In this document: positions 9,061 through 19,006 of the stretch, in pieces | How the letters are laid out: each line of letters begins with the position of its first letter | How positions within the stretch are numbered: the stretch's first letter is position 1 | Assembly: GCF_022605725.1 (NCBI RefSeq) | Contig: NC_065555.1 | Span: 22,802,774 to 22,866,773 of the forward strand | Reading direction: 5' to 3' | DNA length: 64,000 nucleotides | Source: Anthonomus grandis grandis | Lineage: Eukaryota; Arthropoda; Insecta; Coleoptera; Curculionidae | Made by a program: the position numbers and the translations under genes | The notes under the pieces: model-generated | What the model was told of the DNA's origin: nothing | Database searches by the model: none | What the model saw: the letters and a program-made list of their open reading frames with translations, nothing else

Positions 9061-10680
9061 GTCGATTTGTTTTAATTTTTCTTTTTATTTTAAAATGTAA
9101 TAGTAATAAAATATCAAAAGAATTGACAGAAGAAGAATAAGAAATAAAAAAAACCATAAATAAATTGAATCGAAGCTATAGAAGCCGAGATATAAGTAAA
9201 AAAATGGGGAAGAACAAAAGAAAACTGTTTTTTTCCCACGGTATCATTTTTTTTCTTAAAATAATTTATGACAAATTTTAGTTTTAGCCCTAAACTTGTA
9301 ATTTTCACAAAAAAAACCCAAGAAAAAAAAATTTTTTTTTGGTCGAAAATCGAAAGGGGTATACCCACGAAAAATTTCAAAAAAATGGTTTTTATTTTTT
9401 TATAAATAAAATATAACTCTGACAACTTTTTGTCTTAAACAAAAGTTTTCGGGAATATTACGAGGTATCCGTGCGTTAAAACGAATCGGTTCTAGCTATT
9501 ATACAATCGGAGAAAATTGGAAAAAACTATTAAACATAAATATCGAATTATCAAGAGCCCTATGGAAAAATTTCAATTTTTTATTTTTCTATCCTGTACT
9601 ACTTCAGAGTATCTTTAAAAAAGATTATTACCAATTTGACTCTAAAATGAACGGAAAACCTATTTCTTTGCATTTTTCGATTTTCGAACAAAATCCGGGG
9701 TCAAAATGACAATTTTTTCAAAATATGCTCCGAATTCAAAATTTCTTTTTTCTAGTTAAAGACCATTCAAAAACTAGTAAAAAAGCTTAATGCCAAAATT
9801 TTCCATGATTTATACGAGTGCCACAATATAAAGAGAAATATTAGGTCCCATAAGAGTCTATGTATTTACGTCGATTTTTAAAATTTTTCAGTTTTATTTC
9901 GAACGGCAATTGTAATAAAATATAAAAAGAATTAACAGGAGGAGAATAAAGAATAAAAGAAACCATCAACGAATTGAATCGAAGCTATAGAAGTCGAGAT
10001 ATTAGTAAAAATGTAAAAAAAAATAAAAGAAAACTCGTTTTTTCCCACGGTAGATTTTTTTTTTTTAAATGATAACTGACAACTTATAATGTAAGCCCTA
10101 AGTTGGCAATTTCCAGTAAAAAAAACCCAAGAAAAAAAATTTTTTTTTTTTGCTCCAAAATCGACAGTATAGCCATGAAAAATTGCGAAAAAATGGTTTT
10201 TATTTTTTTCTAAATAAACTATAACTCTGACAACTTTTTCTCTTAAATAAAAGTTTTCGGGAATATTACGAGGAATTCGACTGTTAAAACGAATTGATTA
10301 TAGCTATCACAGAATCGGAGAAAATTGTAAAAAACTAATAATCATAAATATCGAATTATCAAGAGCCCTATGGAAAAATTTTAACTTTTTATTTTTCTAT
10401 CTTATACTACTTCAGGATACCTTTCAAAAAGGTTATTATCGATTTGACTCTAAAATGAACAGAAAACCTATTTATTTGCATTTATCGATTTTCAAACAAA
10501 ATCCGGCCCAAAATGAAAATTTTTCAGAACATGCTCCAAATTCAAAATTTCTTTTTTCCGGCTAAAGACCATTCAAAAAGTAATGAAAAAGCTTAATGAC
10601 AAAATTTTTCAAAATCTATAATAATGCTACAATATTATGAAAGAAGATAAATTCCCTTTAAAGCCTATCTATTCGAACCG
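9061..10680 (+). repeat. 810-bp direct duplication A1/A2 (unit 1 example)
   Basis: A1 (9061-9869) and A2 (9870-10680) align end to end: both begin GTCGATTT, share GAATTGAATCGAAGCTATAGAAG, AAGAGCCCTATGGAAAAATTT and an A-run/T-run palindrome after AACCCAAGA. They are clearly diverged: A1 has CAGAGTATCTTTAAAAAAG and CCGGGGTCAAAATG, A2 has CAGGATACCTTTCAAAAAGG and CCGGCCCAAAATG. Full units have both blocks; units 4, 5 and 7 have a single hybrid block. Frames of 60-113 codons inside are low-complexity Lys/Phe/Ile strings without family resemblance. Confidence 0.9.
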
Positions 10681-10789
10681 ATGATTTTTTAATTTTTTTT
10701 TTAAAGGCAAATTTAAGAAATAATTTAACTAATTAAGATAAAAGGAATAGGGTAATACAAAGTATTATCTACAAATATATACATATCAT

Positions 10790-11560
10790 CTAATAGCAAA
10801 TTTCAATCAAATAGGAAATTTTGATAGTCACGTGACCCTAGAACTCAATATTTTAAAATTTTGTAAAAAATCAACAATTGCATCTTAAATAAACCCCAAA
10901 TTCCAAATTTGAACCCAATCGGATCAATAGCAAAAAAGTTATGGAAGTCACGTGACTTTAAAATTCAATATGTCAAATTTCTGTCAAAATGTATTACTGG
11001 CATCCTAAATAAAGCCGAAATACTAAATTTCAACCCAATCGGATCAATAGCAAAAGAATTATGAAAGTCACGTGACTTTAAAATATAATTTGTCAATTAT
11101 CTGTTAAAATTTATTAATTGTATCCTAAATAAAGCATAAATATCAAATTTGAACCCAATCGGACTCATAGCAAAAAAGTTACAATAGTCACGTGACCCGG
11201 AAGTCAAATGTCAAATATCTGTCAAAAATTAATAATTGCATTCTAAATAAAGCCCAAATACCAAATTTGAACCCAATCAGACCAATAGCAAAAAAGTTAC
11301 AATAGTCACGTGACCTGGAAGTCAAATGTCAAATATCTGTGAAAAATTAATAATTGCATCCTAAATAAACCCCAAATACCAAATTTCAATCAAATCGGAC
11401 AAATAGGAAGAAAGTTAAGGTAGTCACGTGACCTTAAAACATAGTCATGTCAAATATCTGTAAAAATTTATTAATCTTATCCGAAATAGGTACTAGGTAC
11501 CAAATTTCAACCAAATCGCACCAATACCAAAAAAGTTATGATACTCGACTAACCTTAAAA
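10790..11560 (+). repeat. 119-bp minisatellite with GTCACGTGAC palindromes (unit 1 example)
   Basis: GTCACGTGAC occurs at 10827, 10947, 11067, 11187, 11305 and 11423, spacing 118-120. Each repeat also has CAAATTTGAACCCAATCGGA, an ATAGCAAAAAAGTTA phrase, CAAATATCTGTCAAAA, and CCTAAATAAA, which contains an AATAAA hexamer. A seventh copy near 11540 has lost the palindrome (GATACTCGACTAACC). Equivalent arrays: 15290-16070, 25560-26325, 29230-29990, 39195-39950, 43690-44450, 48210-48960, 52745-53510, 57275-58140 (seven palindromes) and 61920-62680. GTCACGTGAC is the full-length E-box/CLEAR-type site bound by bHLH-zipper factors (USF, MITF/TFE); binding here is inference. Confidence 0.92.
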
Positions 11561-11817
11561 ATCAATAATTTCAAAAAATTTTTATTTATATCCCAAAAGC
11601 AATGTTTAAGAATTGTTAACATTTATTAATAATAAACTAAATAGTAAAAACCCACCTAATATCGAAATTTTTATTTTAAATTAAATAGATCATTACGACT
11701 GACCCGTGTATATATTCGAATAATTTTAATAAAATAATCGGGCAAATTTCATTTCGTCTCACCCCGGTATAAAGACACTGACATTTCAAAAAAACGGCAT
11801 TTTTCGAAGACGTCAAA

Positions 11818-12156
11818 ATGTTTGCCGAATTTTCCTGGCCGCAATACACAATTTCCCCAATTGATATGCACAGATTCGGAAAGCCCATTCATTTTCTGAT
11901 TCGGTGCTTCCTTTCCCTGATCGTTTCCGGTTCATTTTCATTCATAATTTTACAAAAAACCCAACCAAGTCCCGGCCACCTGTCACGAGCAAAAAATTTG
12001 TACCCACCATGCGTCAAAGTATTGTTCCCACCAGCCATTTCATCAGAGTTTAGGTTGACACCTCCAATTACCTGCAAAAACGCAAAAAAATGGACTTTTT
12101 TCATAAAATCGCATTTTTCGGGTACTTGTACTATCGCTGGAACCCTGAAATTTTAG
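11818..12156 (+). CDS. Doubtful 112-residue frame in the conserved core
   Basis: Opens with a good context (AAAATG) 45 bases after a TATA-like word. Residues about 26-45 are hydrophobic enough for one membrane segment; the rest is rich in Pro, Ser and Lys, with no recognised domain. The same frame is open at 16319, 26573, 30248, 40206, 44699, 53760, 58405 and 62936; at 49209-49551 it is broken by one missing C. Among the copies I count about six residue-changing differences and three silent ones, close to what random mutation gives, so coding constraint is not supported. The minus strand is also open over much of the stretch. Probably not a gene. Confidence 0.15.
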   Translation: MFAEFSWPQYTISPIDMHRFGKPIHFLIRCFLSLIVSGSFSFIILQKTQPSPGHLSRAKNLYPPCVKVLFPPAISSEFRLTPPITCKNAKKWTFFIKSHFSGTCTIAGTLKF

Positions 12157-12190
12157 TATGTGTTGTAAAACAAAATTTCGGATCTTTTAG

Positions 12191-12382
12191 ATGATGTCTG
12201 ATCTTTTCACCATGTACAGGGACGTGACAAATGAATTAAACGCGAAAATTCGAATTGCTCAGAACCTATTAAAGTTGGAAGATTGTAATTTTACACAAAT
12301 AATGGGGTTATTAAAGTATTTAATCCCTGAGAATATAAATGGTCCAGGTGCCACCACTAAAAAGTTATTAAATAAAATGTGA
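12191..12382 (+). CDS. Doubtful 63-residue frame after the core
   Basis: ATGATG follows a TTTTAG that could be a splice acceptor. The product looks protein-like (MYRDVTNELNAKIRIAQNLL..., amphipathic, ending KKLLNKM) and the stop coincides with the point where long and full units become homologous again. Copies at 16692, 30621, 40579, 45072, 49594, 54133, 58778 and 63309 differ mainly by residue-changing substitutions, and the copy near 26946 has a TAA inside. It may be a relic terminal exon of an ancestral element gene; no family recognised. Confidence 0.2.
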   Translation: MMSDLFTMYRDVTNELNAKIRIAQNLLKLEDCNFTQIMGLLKYLIPENINGPGATTKKLLNKM

Positions 12383-12385
12383 TTT

Positions 12386-13075
12386 TCGGGTCGGACCTTC
12401 ATGGGTAAAGTTCATTATTGCTCGCCCTGTATGATTCCCAAAAATTTCGGTTATATGGCATATGAAAGATAAAAGATTAAGTTATTTTTTGAAAAAAAAA
12501 ATTTTCCCAAAATAAGTATCGTTTGGCGGGAAATCTCAAAAAACTGAAAATGCCAGAACTCGTAAAATAATTTTTTTATAAAAAAAAGCTCCAAGTATGT
12601 CAAATCTCTTATAAAATGAAGTCTTTTCGCCGAAACACTTTTTTTATAAAAATTTTTTTTTAGCCTCTGGAGAAGTTTGAATTTTTTTTTTAGTCACTTT
12701 TGTTCGCCTATAGTAGCTCACCCTGTATACGGATCTGGCCCAAAAAGTATACAGCTCTTAAGCCCCCACCGACCCTTATGTCCTAAAAATTTCAAGTCGT
12801 TTAAAAGCTTTTTATTTGAGTTCTCGCACCCGGAAGGAATTTGACCCATTTTTTTACGAATTTTTGACTTTGAGACAGTACCGCTCCGTTTGGTGGTACC
12901 GGAAAAAAAATTCGTTTACGGATCCATCATTCCCAATGTATTGAGAGGCCCTATGCCAAATTTCATCGTTTCGCTAGCCATACAGCCAAAGATATAAATT
13001 TTTATTTCCAAAAAAACACGATTTTTCGGGCCCGGGCTCGCGTGCATAATATAGTCGCAGACGCTCCTATATAAC
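12386..13075 (+). repeat. Unit tail (unit 1 example)
   Basis: Shared by all three unit classes, though long-unit tails are clearly diverged from the others. Contains an A-run/T-run word (GAAAAAAAAAATTTT type), CACCCTGTATA, the paired words GTATACGG...GTATACAG near 12726-12753, CCGTTTGGTGGTACCGG, and CCAAATTTCATCGTTTCGC, which repeats the AAATTTCA phrase of the 119-bp repeats. Ends with the hairpin-like TATAGTCGC word at the junction. Confidence 0.85.
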
Positions 13076-13099
13076 AAGTATAGTCGCTTCGCTCCTATA
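13050..13099. repeat. Paired hairpin words at the unit 1/2 junction
   Basis: TATAGTCGC-AGA-CGCTCCTATA (13050-13071) ends unit 1 and TATAGTCGC-TT-CGCTCCTATA (13079-13099) starts unit 2. Each is an imperfect palindrome (TATAG...CTATA with an inner GC/GC pair) and the two are direct repeats of one another. The pair recurs at most junctions. After units 4 and 7 the first word is instead a perfect palindrome with 8-bp arms, ATATAGTC-TGC-GACTATAT, at 27804-27822 and 41437-41455. Confidence 0.85.
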
Positions 13100-16000
13100 C
13101 TTTTGGTCCGTGGGGACCAGTTTGGAACCTTTAGGTCTTGTCAGTGATGGGCCTTAGAGGATTTCTTAAAACAAAACAAAAATTATCAGGTGTACTTAGG
13201 TGAGGCTAACGTTTATCTGCCAAGGAAAGAGAGGACCAGTTGTTGGGGTATCATGCTTCAAAGAACCATAATTTGTTATATAGTCGCGTTGTGTGTCAAT
13301 ATACTGTTTTATATTTCAAATATCTGTGAAAGTATATTAATTGTATTCTAAATAAAGCCTGAATACCAAATTCGAACAGAATCGGACCAATAGCGAAAAA
13401 GTTACGGTAGTCACGTGACCTAGGCTGAAACTCAAATGTCAGTTATCTGTCATAATTTATTAGTTGTATCCTTAATAAACCATAAATACCAAATTCAGAG
13501 AGAAGTTCCCATAAGGGTCTATTTATTGAAATAGAACAAACGGGATTTTCCGTCGATTTGTTTTAATTTTTCTTTTTATTTTAAAATGTTATAGTAATAA
13601 AATATCAAAAGAATTGACAGAAGAAGAATAAGAAATAAAAAAAACCATAAATAAATTGAATCGAAGCTATAGAAGCCGAGATATAAGTAAAAAAATGGGG
13701 AAGAACAAAAGAAAACTGGTTTTTTCCCACGGTATCATTTTTTTTCTTAAAATAATTTATGACAAATTTTAGTTTTAGCCCTAAACTTGTAATTTTCACA
13801 AAAAAAACCCAAGAAAAAAAAATTTTTTTTTGGTCGAAAATCGAAAGGGGTATACCCACGAAAAATTTCAAAAAAATGGTTTTTATTTTTTTATAAATAA
13901 AATATAACTCTGACAACTTTTTGTCTTAAACAAAAGTTTTCGGAAATATTACGAGGTATCCGTGCGTTAAAACGAATCGGTTCTAGCTATTATACAATCG
14001 GAGAAAATTGTAAAAAACTATTAAACATAAATATCGAATTATCAAGAGCCCTATGGAAAAATTTCAATTTTTTATTTTTCTATCCTGTACTACTTCAGAG
14101 TATCTTTAAAAAAGATTATTACCAATTTGACTCTAAAATGAACGGAAAACCTATTTCTTTGCATTTTTCGATTTTCGAACAAAATCCGGGGTCAAAATGA
14201 CAATTTTTTCAAAATATGCTCCGAATTCAAAATTTCTTTTTTCTAGTTAAAAACCATTCAAAAACTAGTAAAAAAGCTTAATGCCAAAATTTTCCATGAT
14301 TTATACGAGTGCCACAATATAAAGAGAAATATTAGGTCCCATAAGAGTCTATGTATTTACGTCGATTTTTAAAATTTTTCAGTTTTATTCCGAACGGCAA
14401 TTGTAATAAAATATAAAAAGAATTAACAGGAGGAGAATAAAGAATAAAAGAAATCATCAACGAATTGAATCGAAGCTATAGAAGTCGAGATATTAGTAAA
14501 AATGTAAAAAAAATAAAAGAAAACTCGTTTTTTCCCACGGTAGAATTTTTTTTTTTTTAAATGATAACTGATAACTTATAATGTAAGCCCTAAGTTGGCA
14601 ATTTCCAGTAAAAAAAACCCAAGAAAAAAAATTTTTTTTTTGCTCCAAAATCGACAGGTGTATAGTCATGAAAAATTGCGAAAAAATGGTTTTTATTTTT
14701 TTCTAAATAAACTATAACTCTGACAACTTTTTCTCTTAAATAAAAGTTCTCGGGAATATTACGAGGAATTCGACTGTTAAAACGAATTGATTATAGCTAT
14801 CACAGAATCGGAGAAAATTGTAAAAAACTAATAATCATAAATATCGAATTATCAAGAGCCCTATGGAAAAATTTTAACTTTTTATTTTTTTATCTTGTAC
14901 TACTTCAGGATACCTTTCAAAAAGGTTATTATCGATTTGACTCTAAAATGAACAGAAAACCTATTTATTTGCATTTATCGATTTTCAAACAAAATCCGGC
15001 CCAAAATGAAAATTTTTCAAAACATGCTCCAAATTCAAAATTTCTTTTTTCTGGCTAAAGACCATTCAAAAAGTAATGAAAAAGCTTAATGACAAAAATT
15101 TTCAAAATCTATAATAATGCTAAAATATTATGAAAGAAGATAAGTTTCCTTTAAAGCATACTGAACCGATGATTTTTTAATTTTTTTTTCAAAGGCAAAT
15201 CTAAGAAACAATTTAACTAATTAAGATAAAAGCAATAGGGTAATACAAAATATTATCTATAAATATATACATATAATCTAATAGGAAATTTCAATCAAAT
15301 CGAGCGAATACGAAAGAAATTTTGATAGTCACGTGACTTAAAAACACAATATTTTAAAAATTTGTAAAAATTCAATAATGGCATCGTAATAAAACTCTAA
15401 ATACCAAATTTCAACCCAATCGGATCAATAGCAAAAAAGTTATGGAAGTCACGTGACTTTAAAATTCAATATGTCAAATTTCTGGCAAAATTTATCAATT
15501 TCATCCTAAATAAAGCCTAAATACTAAATTTCAACCCAATCGGATCAATAGCAAAAGAATTATGAAAGTCACGTGACTTTAAAATATAATTTGTCAATTA
15601 TCTGTCAAAATTTGTTAATTGTATCCTAAATAAAGCTTAAATACCAAATTTGAACCCAATCGGACTCATAGCAAAAAAGTTACAATAGTCACATGACCCG
15701 GAAGTCAAATGTCAAATATCTGTCAAAAATTAATAATTGCATCCTAAATAAAGCTTAAATACCAAATTTGAACCCAATCGGACTCATAGCAAAAAAGTTA
15801 CAATAGTCACGTGACCCGGAAGTCAAATGTCAAATATCTGTCAAAAATTAATAATTGCATCCTAAATAAACCCCAAATACCAAATTTCAATCAAATCGGA
15901 CAAATAGGAAGAAAGTTAAGGTAGTCACGTGACCTTAAAACATAGTCATGTCAAATATCTGTCAAAATGTATTAATCTTATCCGAAATAGGTACTAGGTA

Positions 16001-17576
16001 CCAAATTTCAACCAAATCGCACCAATACCAAAAAAGTTATGATACTCGACTAACCTTAAAAATAAATAATTTCAAAAAATTTTTATTTATATCCCAAAAG
16101 CAATGTTTAAGAATTGTTAACATTTATTAATAATAAACTAAATAGTAAAAACTCACCAAATATCTAAATTTTTATTTTAAATTAAATAGATCATTACGAC
16201 TGACCCGTGTATATATTCGAATAATTTTAATAAAATAATCGGGCAAATTTCATTTCGTCTCACCCCGGTATAAAGACACTGACATTTCAAAAAAACGGCA
16301 TTTTTCGAAGACGTCAAAATGTTTGCCGAATTTTCCTGGCCGCAATACACAATTTCCCCAATTGATATGCACAGATTCGGAAAGCCCATTCATTTTCTGA
16401 TTCGGTGCTTCCTTTCCCTGATCGTTTCCGGTTCATTTTCATTCATAATTTTACAAAAAACCCAACCAAGTCCCGGCCACCTGTCACGAGCAAAAAATTT
16501 GTATCCACCATGCGTCAAAGTATTGTTCCCACCAGCCATTTCATCAGAGTTTAGGTTGACACCTCCAATTACCTGCAAAAACGCAAAAAAATGGACTTTT
16601 TTCATAAAATCGCATTTTTCGGGTACTTGTACTATCGCTGGAACCCTGAAATTTTAGTATGTGTTGTAAAACAAAATTTCGGATCTTTTAGATGATGTCT
16701 GATCTTTTCACCATGTACAGGGACGTGACAAATGAATTAAACGCGAAAATTCGAATTGCTCAGAACCTATTAAAGTTGGAAGATTGTAATTTTACACAAA
16801 TAATGGGGTTATTAAAGTATTTAATCCCTGAGAATATAAATGGTCCAGGTGCCACCACTAAAAAGTTATTAAATAAAATGTGATTTTCGGGTCGGACCTT
16901 CATGGGTAAAGTTCATTATTGCTCGCCCTGTATGGTTCCCAAAAATTTCGGTTATATGGCATATGAAAGGTAAAGGATGAAGTTATTTTTTGAAAAAAAA
17001 AATTTTCCCAAAATAAGTATCGTTTGGCGGAAAATCCCAAAAAACTGAAAATGCCAGAACTCGTAAAATAAATTTTTTACAAAAAAAAGCTCCAAATATG
17101 TCAAATCTCTTATAAAACGAAGTCTTTTCGCCGAAACACTTTTTTTATAAAAATTTTTTTTTAGCCTCTGGAGAAGTTTCAATTTTTTTTTTAGTCACTT
17201 TTGTTCGCTTATAGTAGCTCACCCTGTATACGGATCTGGCCCAAAAAGTATACAGCTCTTAAGCTCCCACCGACCCTTATGTCCTAAAAATTTCAAGTCG
17301 TTTAAAAGCTTTTTATTTGAGTTCTCGCACCCGAAAGGAATTTGACCCATTTTTTTACGAATTTTTGACTTTGAGACAGTACCGCTCCGTTTGGTGGTAC
17401 CGGAAAAAAAATTCGTTTACGGATCCATCATTCCCAATGTATTGAGAGGCCCTATGCCAAATTTCATCGTTTCGCTAGCCATACAGCCAAAGATATAAAT
17501 TTTTATTTCCAAAAAAACACGATTTTTCGGGCCCGGGCTCGCGTGCATAATATAGTCGCAGACGCTCCTATATAAC
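13076..17576 (+). repeat. Array unit 2 (full)
   Basis: Head to 13551, A1 13552-14360, A2 14361-15170, 119-bp repeats about 15290-16070 (the palindrome at 15688 is mutated to GTCACATGAC), core about 16180-16886, tail to 17576. Its head and A1 are almost identical to unit 1, suggesting they are a recent pair. Confidence 0.95.
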
Positions 17577-17954
17577 AAGTATAGTCGCTTCGCTCCTATA
17601 CTTTTGGTCCGTGGGGACCAGTTTGGAACCTTTAGGTCTTGTTTGTGAAGAGCCATATAGAATTTCTTAAAAAAATCAAAAAATATCAGGTGTACTTAAG
17701 TCTGGTCAGTCAGGGGGCCAAAGTTTATATGCCAAGGAAAAAGAGGACCAGTTGTTGGGGTATCATGCTTCAAAGAACCATAATGTGTTATATAGTCGCG
17801 TTGTATGTCAATATAATGTGTTATATGTGAAATATCTGTCAACGTATATTTATTGCATCCTAAATAAATTCTAAATACCAAATTTCATCCCAATCGGATC
17901 AATAGCAAAAAAGTTGTTAATGACATAAAAAAGTTTCATTCGAATGCTTTGAAC

Positions 17955-19006
17955 ATGCCAAGTCCCTGCTCTGTTCCCGGGTGTAAATCTAATTACAAAA
18001 GTAGTTTAAAAGCAGGGGAGACAAGTATTTCTGATTTTGGCTTCCCCAAAGATGAACAACTTAAAATTAAATGGCTAAAAGCCATACCCAGAGATAATTG
18101 GGCTCCTACTCAATATTCTGTGGTTTGTGCTAAGCATTTTGACCGGAATTATATTATCCGTGAAGATGATTAACTTTTAGTTGATGGCACACTCACTTAG
18201 ATTAGAGTTAAAGCAAGATTAGTTTGCTCAGCAGTGCCTCAAATTTTTCCAAATTTACCTGCATATTTAACACAAAAAGTGCCACTTCCTAGAGAAAGTC
18301 CAGATGAAAGAAATAGTGAACAACAAAAAAGTAATGAACTTGCCAATGAAGCCTTTGGGCAACTTGAATTCATAACAAATTTCTAAGAGCTTATGAGTTA
18401 TTATTCCTAAAAAATTCTAATATCTGACCTGTGGAATGTAAAAATTTTTGGGGATACAAAACTATATTTCTATACTTTAAACTTGAATGATGCTTGTATA
18501 AATATCATTAATCAAATATCAATAGATAGCGACCTACATGTTAAAATATTTTTAAAAAACAATGAGATGACCTAAATTGGATTTTACTTTTTAAATTGAA
18601 ATTAAGTAGGTGATCTCAACTCGAAAATCTCATAACTAGGTATAGGTCTTCTGATTATTGTGAGCTTAGTAAACCATAACCTTCATCTCTAGAGAAGTTT
18701 CATCACTTCATTGACTAAAATTCAGATTTCTTAAAACAGGCGTTAAATTTATTGACGAGTTCTGATTCACACAACTTAGAGGATGAAAAAGATAGTGACA
18801 TTAGTAATCGAGTAATACTTTTAATAGATCAAATAACTTTACTTATTTTAAAGCAAAAACGTTATGGCCCATCAACTATTGTAATGTCTTTTATGTTATA
18901 CATTATATCACCTTGCGCACATGAATTGCTTAGAGATTATTTTAATCTACCCACCAAGAAGTACCTACAGTATCTTTCTTCTAGCTTTGAAGTCACCAAA
19001 TTTTGA
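17955..19006 (+). pseudogene. THAP-domain, P-element/THAP9-like transposase relic, copy 1
   Basis: From ATG 17955 the protein starts MPSPCSVPGC, the C2CH zinc-finger opening of THAP domains; the C-x2-H half follows as VVCAKHF, with the invariant Trp in IKWLKAI and the Pro of the PRDNWAP loop. A TAA at 18171 stops it after REDD, where the second long unit reads Tyr. The frame then continues in pieces: an AVPQIF motif region near 18228-18245 and VPLPRESPDERNSEQQ. Around 18360-18570 are decayed DLWNVKIFG and LNDACINIINQ segments. 18800-19000 encodes RYGPSTIVMSFMLYIISPCA, then HELLRDYFNLPTKKYL, matching the start of the P-element transposase domain. Several stops make it non-functional. No RNase-H catalytic region was recognised downstream. 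Confidence 0.85.

Larger units (their letters stand above)
11680..12385 (+). repeat. Highly conserved core of the unit (unit 1 example)
   Basis: The most uniform part of the unit. Between units 1 and 12 I count about three differences over 455 bp here, against roughly twenty over the first 250 bp of tail. It contains a TATA-like word (CCGGTATAAA at 11763-11773), then GACGTCA just before an ATG at 11818. On the minus strand a strong 3' splice-like signal (T-rich tract then GCAG, ending at 12072) is followed by an open stretch to 11889. Other copies: 16180-16886, 26435-27135, 30110-30815, 40070-40770, 44570-45265, 49075-49787, 53630-54327, 58265-58968, 62795-63500. It is absent from the long units. 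Confidence 0.85.
8585..13075 (+). repeat. Array unit 1 (full)
   Basis: Reference unit. Head 8585-9060 with one GTCACGTGAC (8919); A1 block 9061-9869; A2 block 9870-10680; 119-bp repeats about 10790-11560; conserved core about 11680-12385; tail 12386-13075. The tail has two phrases shared with most units: GCTCGCCCTGTATG near 12421 and CACCCTGTATACGG near 12719. Confidence 0.95.

Noticed and set aside
9114..9425. 103-codon and related frames in the A1 blocks (Phe/Lys/Ile rich)
   Set aside because: Low-complexity translation of A/T runs; the length changes freely among copies and no family is recognised.
10827..11433. CRISPR-like array of phased repeats
   Set aside because: Whole 119-bp units are homologous with no unique spacers, and the context is eukaryotic.
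11889..12104. Minus-strand core frame as a FLYWCH-type zinc finger (GGYKF...WVFCK)
   Set aside because: The Trp-Cys spacing is wrong and the later Cys/His ligands are missing.
11818..12156. 112-residue frame repeated ten times as a tandem gene family
   Set aside because: Differences among copies are mostly residue-changing at a near-neutral ratio, the opposite strand is equally open, and no domain is recognised. Kept only as a low-confidence entry.
8585..13075. Units as Helitrons, because of head-to-tail arrays and a hairpin near the end
   Set aside because: No TC start, CTRR end or Rep/helicase sequence; the hairpins are at both ends.
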